DNA of 64,000 nucleotides from an uncultured Clostridia bacterium (GTDB lineage: Bacteria; Bacillota; Clostridia; Oscillospirales; Acutalibacteraceae), in the NCBI GenBank assembly GCA_947598155.1, contig CANQFC010000005.1:1-64000 (forward strand), given 5' to 3'. Below, in pieces: positions 58,022 through 64,000 of the stretch (the stretch's first letter is position 1; each line of letters starts with the position of its first letter). The position numbers were made by a program, and so were the translations under genes. The notes beneath the pieces were generated by a model that saw only the letters and a program-made list of their open reading frames with translations, did no database searches and had not been told where the DNA came from.

Positions 58022-61000
58022 ATGAAAAAGGTATTTTCGGTATTTTTGTCTTTAATACTTATACTTTTTATATTCAGTCCGTGCTTTAGCTCATTGGCGG
58101 CTGGGTTGGAATATAAAATGTATGAAAACAAGACGGAAGAGCTCAAAGAGTTTTCAAATGAATTGAGTGATTTGATTGATAAGTATGACAGCGGTTTAAG
58201 CAGCGCTGACACTGACTGCCGAATGAAATACAATGTTGTGAAACAAAACAGTGATTTGGCAGATACAAGTGATTTTCAAACGGCTCGTTTAATCGTATAT
58301 ACTGATGATGAGCTTAACGACTGCAATGCGGCAGTACATCTTTCGGGATATGAAGATTTACATATTCTTCAATACGAAACGCCCGAACAGGCGGAACAGG
58401 CCTATGAGCGTTACAGCGGCGATAAGCGCATTGACTCTGTCGAGCCGGATATTATACTCAAATTGGATGAAGACGATATTGTCGAAGATAATCAAACAAG
58501 TTTTAATTCCGATTATGATTACAGCGAAACGCCTGAAGAAAATGTCAAACATTCTTGGGGATATGATTATATCCAAACGCCTGACGCATTTCAATATATT
58601 TTAGGCCATATCTCCGTGCAGGAATTGCCGGAAGTCGTTGTTGCGGTTATTGACGGCGGTATCGGCAAGGGCGATGAGGAATTTAACAAAAGGTTGCTAA
58701 AGGCATACACTTTCTTAGGTAGTGATGCCGATCCGTACACTCCAAACAGTTCGCACGGTACATTGGCTGCCGCAGTTATTTATGAAAATACGCTGCCCAA
58801 TGTTAAATTTGTTTCTTATCAGGTATTTAATAAAGAGGGAAGCTCTACAACATCTCTCACAAACTTAGCCGAAGAACAGGCGGCTTTAGATAAGGTGGAT
58901 ATTATCAATTCAAGCTATGGCGGTCAAATCGTAGGCGCACCGCCTGTAAAATCGGGAACTGCGGCGGAGCGCATAGATAACAGTAAGCCTTTGCATATTG
59001 CATCGGCAGGCAATCATAAAACTACAAAACCTCAAACTCCCGCCTGTAGACCGGGCGTAATTTCAGTTGCAAATTTAACAAACCGCGAAATCCTTGCCGC
59101 TTCAAGCGGACGGGGCGTAAACTATGTAGATGTTGCCGCACCGGGAGAAGGTACTTTTGTATCGTACAAAAAGGGTGAGTATGCTCAATTCGGCGGTACT
59201 TCCTGTGCAGCGCCGTATGTGGTTGCAACAAGCGCCATGCTTATGTCGTATTATCCGGAGGCTTCCAATGCAGAGCTTGCACAAATTCTTTTTGATTCCT
59301 GTGATTCGGATTTAAAAACAGTGCGGTACGGCATTGTAAATATGTTTAAAGCGCTTACGCATAATGCGGACGATGCATATCAAACCGAAATGCCGCAATT
59401 CAGCTTGGAAAGCTCTCCTGCATCACAAAAATATTACGATAAAGTACAGTATCTTGAATTGACCTGTCAGGATAAAGATGCGGAAATTTATTATACGCTG
59501 AATAAGACTGTACCGAACAAAGAGGACGGTATCTTATACACAGAACCTATTGAACTCTCAAAAGCCACTACAGTTTATGCTGTTGCCTATTCAAAGAACG
59601 GCGCAAGAAGTGAAATCGCTAAAAGGACATTCAATATTCGGCTTATAGAAACTACCGAACCCGATGAGAACGGTTGGCTTATAAGAGAAAACGGTATGAT
59701 TTATGATTATATCGGATTGGAATCGGATTTGGTTGTACCCGAAACCGTGTTGGGAATTAAAGTAAAAGGGATTGAAGCAAAGGCGTTTCAGGGGCAGTCT
59801 TGGCTAACCTCCATAGTCATTCCGGAAAGCATAAGCACAATCGGAGAAAGAGCGTTTTCAAATTGTAATAATTTATCCAAAGTAACGGCTCCGGGCATAA
59901 CCTCTGTGCCGAAATATGCTTTTTCAAACTGCCTTTGCTTGGATGTAGTTGATATGCCGAAGCTTGAAAGGGTCAGTCCTTATGCGTTTTATCATACAGG
60001 AACTTTAGACGGGCTTCCTTTTGAAAAATTAAATTATATTTCTACAGATGCATTTGCCGGCTCAAATGTTGTTTATGTGCATTTGGACAGCGCCGAATCT
60101 GTCGCTGCAGGCGCATTCAGTTACTGTTATCAGCTTGTTGAGGCGTATTTGCCGAAAATCATAGCGGAAAATTGCGGATCTTATATATTCCAAAACTGCC
60201 TTTCTCTCGAAAAAGTTGTGCTAAACCCTGAAAACGACAGCTTGCCGGCATATATTTTCAGCGGAAGCGGTTTAGTTAAGGCTGACTTTTTCCCGGAAAT
60301 TATTTATTCCGATCCCGGAGCATTCGGATACTGCAGCAGCTTAACTTATGCGTATTTGCCGTCATTAGAAGAGGCAGGCGACGAGATGTTTTTCTCCTCT
60401 AAAAATTTAAGGACTGTTTTGCTGCCGAGTGCGCATGTGCTTTCCGATTATGTGTTCGGTGAGTGCGACAGCGTTACAACTGTAGAACTTTCCGATGATT
60501 TAACATATTTAGGCAGTAATTTATTTAGTAACTGTTTTTCATTAAAACATGTGAAATTGTACGGCGATTTTAAGATGCACCCAAATGCATTTTACGATTG
60601 TTGTTTAGAACGCATTGAAATGAACCGTGTGCGGATTTTAGAGGGTTTGCCAAGTACGCAAAATTGCATTATCGCCATGCCATCGACATTTGAAAAATGT
60701 AACGAGGATACGAAGGGCAGGAACTACAAGGTTTACGGCACAAAGGGAACATATGCCGAAACTTGGGCGAATGAAAACGGCCACGAATTTATTAATATTT
60801 CGCAAGATACTGCTATTTTGAAAGATGTTCCTATGGAATATACCGACAAAACGCAGACTCTTTCTCCCGATGTCATAGGCTTTAACCGTACATATCAATG
60901 GTACGCAAGCGACAAGCCGGACAACACCGCCGGAACGCCCATAGAGGGTGCAACGGACAGAGAATTTAACCCCGAAGATTACCCTGCGGCTAAGTATTAC

Positions 61001-62662
61001 TATTGTGTTGTCACCAGTACCGATGTAGGTTATGACCCAATAGAAATTCGCACAGGAGTTACCGAGAATACAACGCTCAACCCTGCCGATTATTCAAAAG
61101 TAGAAAAAGCTAAATCGGAAATCCCCGAGGACTTGTCCGTTTATACAGACGAAAGCGTTAAGGCGTTGCAGGATATATTAGATAACATAGACTACAGCTT
61201 GGACGAAACCGAGCAGAGCAAGGTTGACGATTACGCAAAAGCCATAGAAGAAGCCGTCAACTCCCTTAAATACAAACCTGCCGACTATACCGCATACAAT
61301 GCCGCAGTTGAAAAAGCAAATGCGATAGACCGTAGTCTATACAAAGATTTAACTGCACTTGATGAAGCCTTAAAAACCGATGTCAGCGGTAAAAACATAA
61401 CAGAGCAAGCGGTTATTGACAAGCAAGCAAAAGCGATTGAAGAAGCTATCAATTCCCTTGAGTACAAACCTGCGGATTATACCGAGTATAACAAGGCCGT
61501 CGAAAAGGCAAATGCCCTTGACCGCAGTTTGTATCAAGATTTAACTGCCCTTGATGAAGCTTTAAAGACCGATGTCAGTGGCAAGAACATAACGGAGCAA
61601 GCGGTTGTAGACAAGCAAGCAAAAGCGATTGAAGAAGCTATCAACGCCCTTGAATACAAGCCAGCGGACTACACAGAGTATAACAAAGCAGTTGAAAAGG
61701 CAGAATCTCTTGACCGCAATTTGTATCAGGATTTAACCGCACTTGATGAAGCTTTAAAGACCGATGTCAGCGGCAAGAACATAACAGAGCAATCGGTTGT
61801 TAACGAGCAAACAAAAGCGATAGAAGAAGCAATCAACGCCCTTGAATACAAGCCAGCTAACTATACCGAGTACAACAAAGCAGTCGAAAAGGCAAATGCC
61901 CTTGACCGCAATTTGTATCAAGACTTAACCGCACTTGATGAAGCTTTGAATGTCGATGTCAGCGGCAAGAACATAACCGAACAAGCAGTAGTTGACGAGC
62001 AGACAAAAGCGATTGAAGAAGCAATTAACTATCTTGAATACAAGCAAGCTGACTACACGGAATATAACAAAGCAGTTGAAAAAGCTAATGCCCTTGACCG
62101 CAGTTTGTATCAAGATTTAACTGCCCTTGATGAAGCTTTAAAGACCGATGTCAGCGGCAAGAACATAACGGAACAAACGGTTGTCGACAAGCAGACAAAG
62201 ACAATTGAAGAAGCTATTAACTCCCTTGAATACAAACCGGCGGACTACACAGAAGTCGAAAAGGCGATTGCGGCTATCCCCGATGACTTGTCCATATACA
62301 CGGACGAAAGCGTTAATACTTTAAATGAAGTTGTAAATGCTGTGGATTATTCTCTTAACATCACGCAACAGGCAACGGTAGACGGCTATGCACAGGCAAT
62401 TATAGATGCGGTTAATGCGTTGGAATTAAAGCCTGTAGAGCCGCCCGTCACAGAAGAACCGACTAAACCCGATGCGACCAAACCGGGCGTTTCAGAAGGG
62501 ACAACCAAGCCGAGCGTTCCCGAAGAGTCTACCACTTTACCGGACTCGCAAAAAACAGATATTCCGAAAACAGGCGGCGCTGCTTCCGTAAGCTACACAG
62601 TAGCATTGCTAACACTCTTGTCCGCTTGCATTTACATCACAAGCAGAAAAAGGAGATCATAA
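58022..62662 (+). CDS. Cell-wall-anchored S8 subtilisin-like serine protease with BspA-type LRR, FIVAR-like repeats and LPXTG-like IPKTG sorting signal
   Basis: Signal peptide; VAVIDGGI (Asp), SSHGTLAAAVI (His), GGTSCAAPYVVATSAML (Ser), ASAGN oxyanion; chitobiase-C-like segment; 64-aa repeats; IPKTGG-TM-RKRRS. Confidence 0.92.
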   Translation: MKKVFSVFLSLILILFIFSPCFSSLAAGLEYKMYENKTEELKEFSNELSDLIDKYDSGLSSADTDCRMKYNVVKQNSDLADTSDFQTARLIVYTDDELNDCNAAVHLSGYEDLHILQYETPEQAEQAYERYSGDKRIDSVEPDIILKLDEDDIVEDNQTSFNSDYDYSETPEENVKHSWGYDYIQTPDAFQYILGHISVQELPEVVVAVIDGGIGKGDEEFNKRLLKAYTFLGSDADPYTPNSSHGTLAAAVIYENTLPNVKFVSYQVFNKEGSSTTSLTNLAEEQAALDKVDIINSSYGGQIVGAPPVKSGTAAERIDNSKPLHIASAGNHKTTKPQTPACRPGVISVANLTNREILAASSGRGVNYVDVAAPGEGTFVSYKKGEYAQFGGTSCAAPYVVATSAMLMSYYPEASNAELAQILFDSCDSDLKTVRYGIVNMFKALTHNADDAYQTEMPQFSLESSPASQKYYDKVQYLELTCQDKDAEIYYTLNKTVPNKEDGILYTEPIELSKATTVYAVAYSKNGARSEIAKRTFNIRLIETTEPDENGWLIRENGMIYDYIGLESDLVVPETVLGIKVKGIEAKAFQGQSWLTSIVIPESISTIGERAFSNCNNLSKVTAPGITSVPKYAFSNCLCLDVVDMPKLERVSPYAFYHTGTLDGLPFEKLNYISTDAFAGSNVVYVHLDSAESVAAGAFSYCYQLVEAYLPKIIAENCGSYIFQNCLSLEKVVLNPENDSLPAYIFSGSGLVKADFFPEIIYSDPGAFGYCSSLTYAYLPSLEEAGDEMFFSSKNLRTVLLPSAHVLSDYVFGECDSVTTVELSDDLTYLGSNLFSNCFSLKHVKLYGDFKMHPNAFYDCCLERIEMNRVRILEGLPSTQNCIIAMPSTFEKCNEDTKGRNYKVYGTKGTYAETWANENGHEFINISQDTAILKDVPMEYTDKTQTLSPDVIGFNRTYQWYASDKPDNTAGTPIEGATDREFNPEDYPAAKYYYCVVTSTDVGYDPIEIRTGVTENTTLNPADYSKVEKAKSEIPEDLSVYTDESVKALQDILDNIDYSLDETEQSKVDDYAKAIEEAVNSLKYKPADYTAYNAAVEKANAIDRSLYKDLTALDEALKTDVSGKNITEQAVIDKQAKAIEEAINSLEYKPADYTEYNKAVEKANALDRSLYQDLTALDEALKTDVSGKNITEQAVVDKQAKAIEEAINALEYKPADYTEYNKAVEKAESLDRNLYQDLTALDEALKTDVSGKNITEQSVVNEQTKAIEEAINALEYKPANYTEYNKAVEKANALDRNLYQDLTALDEALNVDVSGKNITEQAVVDEQTKAIEEAINYLEYKQADYTEYNKAVEKANALDRSLYQDLTALDEALKTDVSGKNITEQTVVDKQTKTIEEAINSLEYKPADYTEVEKAIAAIPDDLSIYTDESVNTLNEVVNAVDYSLNITQQATVDGYAQAIIDAVNALELKPVEPPVTEEPTKPDATKPGVSEGTTKPSVPEESTTLPDSQKTDIPKTGGAASVSYTVALLTLLSACIYITSRKRRS
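61283..62242 (+). repeat. Five tandem 192-bp (64-aa) in-frame repeats
   Basis: DYTEYNKAVEKANALDRSLYQDLTALDEALKTDVSGKNITEQAVVDKQAKAIEEAINSLEYKPA repeated five times. Confidence 0.93.
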
Positions 62663-62695
62663 AAGTAAAACTATTTGTTGGAAGGAGATTAAATA

Positions 62696-62872
62696 ATGTC
62701 TGCAGAATCTTATTTAAAATACGCATATGAACTTTTTAATAAAGCTATAGATGCAGAGGGAAGTACCAGACAGAACTATTTAAAGCAAGCAAAAAATGTT
62801 CTTGAAAATTTACCGTCTGATTATCCCGGGCGTTCTGATTTACTTAGTAAAATCAACAGTTTACTTTATTAA
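62696..62872 (+). CDS. 58-aa hypothetical protein
   Basis: GGAAGGAG RBS, ATG; MSAESYLKYAYELFNKAIDAEGSTRQNYLKQAKNVLENLPSDYPGRSDLLSKINSLLY. Confidence 0.65.
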   Translation: MSAESYLKYAYELFNKAIDAEGSTRQNYLKQAKNVLENLPSDYPGRSDLLSKINSLLY

Positions 62873-62934
62873 TTTTTTCTGCTGTAACATATTTTCAAGT
62901 AGGTAGTTCACTTCACCTATCATCATGACAGGTG

Positions 62935-62985
62935 GCACCTGCCGCCGAGAAGGCACAGTCCTTTCTTGGCGGTGGGTGCTTTTTA
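62935..62985 (+). terminator. Strong terminator
   Basis: GCACCTGCCGCCGAGAAGG cacagt CCTTTCTTGGCGGTGGGTGC TTTTT. Confidence 0.85.
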
Positions 62986-63096
62986 ATTTCGTTGCCTTTT
63001 ATCTTTTGGAGATTTTGTAAAACAAACTTCTCTTGCCGCATTTGGTTCGGCGGTGCTGAAATTATATGTTCCGTTTTTTAAACGTATAAATGACAT
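62983..63096 (-). CDS. Candidate 37-aa small protein
   Basis: AAGGAGAGG RBS; MSFIRLKNGTYNFSTAEPNAAREVCFTKSPKDKRQRN. Confidence 0.45.
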   Translation of the reverse strand: MSFIRLKNGTYNFSTAEPNAAREVCFTKSPKDKRQRN

Positions 63097-63195
63097 TTTA
63101 TCCTCTCCTTAAAATTTTTGTAAAATTTTTCAACTTTTTGTCACATTTTCGTCTTTTTAGCTGTTGTATGTATATGAAGGGGTTAAATATATTGT

Positions 63196-63987
63196 TTATA
63201 GGCTAAAGAACATCTTGTTCCTCGGGTGTTTTGACTCTAATATTTCACGGGTTTTGCCTGTGCTTATGTGCGTGTAAATCTGCGTGGTCGCAATGGAGCT
63301 GTGCCCGAGAAATTGCTGAATATACCGTATATCAACATCTTCATTGTGAAGTTCGGTTGCAAATGTGTGCCTGAACATATGCGGCGTAATGTGCAACGGC
63401 GCGCTGACAGCCTTCGCATAATCATTCACCATATACCGTATGGACTGTTCGGACAAGCGATTGCCCAATCTGTTTACAAGCAAATAGTTCAAATTGTATG
63501 AGCGAACGGACAGGTAATTGTTTATCATCTTACTCAAATCATTGCTTATGCACATAATGCGCTCCTTTGAGCCCTTGCCGAATATACGGATTGTGTTATC
63601 CCCGAGATTTATTGCTGAGATTTTTAAATTTGACACCTCAGATACCCTCATACCCGTTGAAAACAGCAATTCAAGGACAACTATATTGCGTAAGGTTACT
63701 TCCTTTTGAAATGCGGTAAGCGATACGGAATATTGCTTGTAGGCATAAGCGAGCATATCCTGAATACAGCTTAGCGGTATTGTCCTCGGCAGTTTAATAG
63801 GCTCTTTGTATTTGAGAATGATTTTATGAAACGGGTTGAAATCAATAATGTCCTCAATCTCCATATATCTGTAAAAGGCTTTAACGCAGGCAATCTTTCG
63901 CTTGGCGCTTTTGGGCTTGTACCGGCTGTGCAGAATATTGATATATGAATTGAGCTCGTTTTTATCAAAGCAGTCACGCCCGTTCAT
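63196..63987 (-). CDS. Tyrosine recombinase/integrase (XerC/D-like); N-terminus may extend past window edge
   Basis: LLFSTGMRVSEVSNLKI, HITPHMFRHTFATELHNEDVDIRYIQQFLGHSSIATTQIYTHI. Confidence 0.92.
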   Translation of the reverse strand: MNGRDCFDKNELNSYINILHSRYKPKSAKRKIACVKAFYRYMEIEDIIDFNPFHKIILKYKEPIKLPRTIPLSCIQDMLAYAYKQYSVSLTAFQKEVTLRNIVVLELLFSTGMRVSEVSNLKISAINLGDNTIRIFGKGSKERIMCISNDLSKMINNYLSVRSYNLNYLLVNRLGNRLSEQSIRYMVNDYAKAVSAPLHITPHMFRHTFATELHNEDVDIRYIQQFLGHSSIATTQIYTHISTGKTREILESKHPRNKMFFSL

Positions 63988-64000
63988 AAAGATGCAAAAC

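Noticed and set aside
61283-62242. Periodic repeats as a CRISPR array
   Set aside because: 192-bp units are contiguous, in-frame and protein-coding, with no short repeat/unique spacer pattern; no CRISPR array or cas genes seen in the window.

Overview
The window looks like a moderate-GC, spore-forming Clostridia-type chromosome segment. From about 0.1 to 48 kb it is dense with chromosomal genes: sigG, glmS, a PduL-type phosphotransacylase, HAD phosphatases, ldhA, an MBL/beta-CASP nuclease, a PBP, tatD-metG, a five-tRNA array (Val-Asp-Phe-Gly-Cys), murT-gatD, rlmB, mgtC, trmN6-rsmI, a hexuronate (uxuA/SDR/kdgK/eda) cluster, pepD-pepT, and a myo-inositol operon (iolJ-C-[ydcF/sanA]-B-D-E-A-G). 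From about 48 to 64 kb it becomes an AT-rich accessory region: an APH-fold kinase, a surface beta-helix ORF broken by one in-frame TAG, a duplicated promoter cassette, a lactococcin-972-type ABC exporter preceded by a promoter/terminator leader and a 22-codon ORF, several orphan membrane proteins, a 1546-aa sortase-type surface subtilase with five near-identical 192-bp repeats, and a tyrosine recombinase at the right edge. The most notable observations are: (1) a dispersed non-coding repeat family (at least 12 copies or remnants, both orientations), including minimal copies that look like precise internal deletions; (2) a near-identical perfect promoter present twice in the accessory region, plus a third site that looks like the same locus after loss of the promoter segment between CAAAATATTTTG repeats; (3) the peptide/ABC/protease neighbourhood as a candidate uncharacterised peptide export system; (4) a P-type-ATPase-like protein lacking DKTGT, and a papain-like-fold protein lacking its expected Cys next to murT-gatD. 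All product calls come from reading motifs and remembered families. No searches were run.
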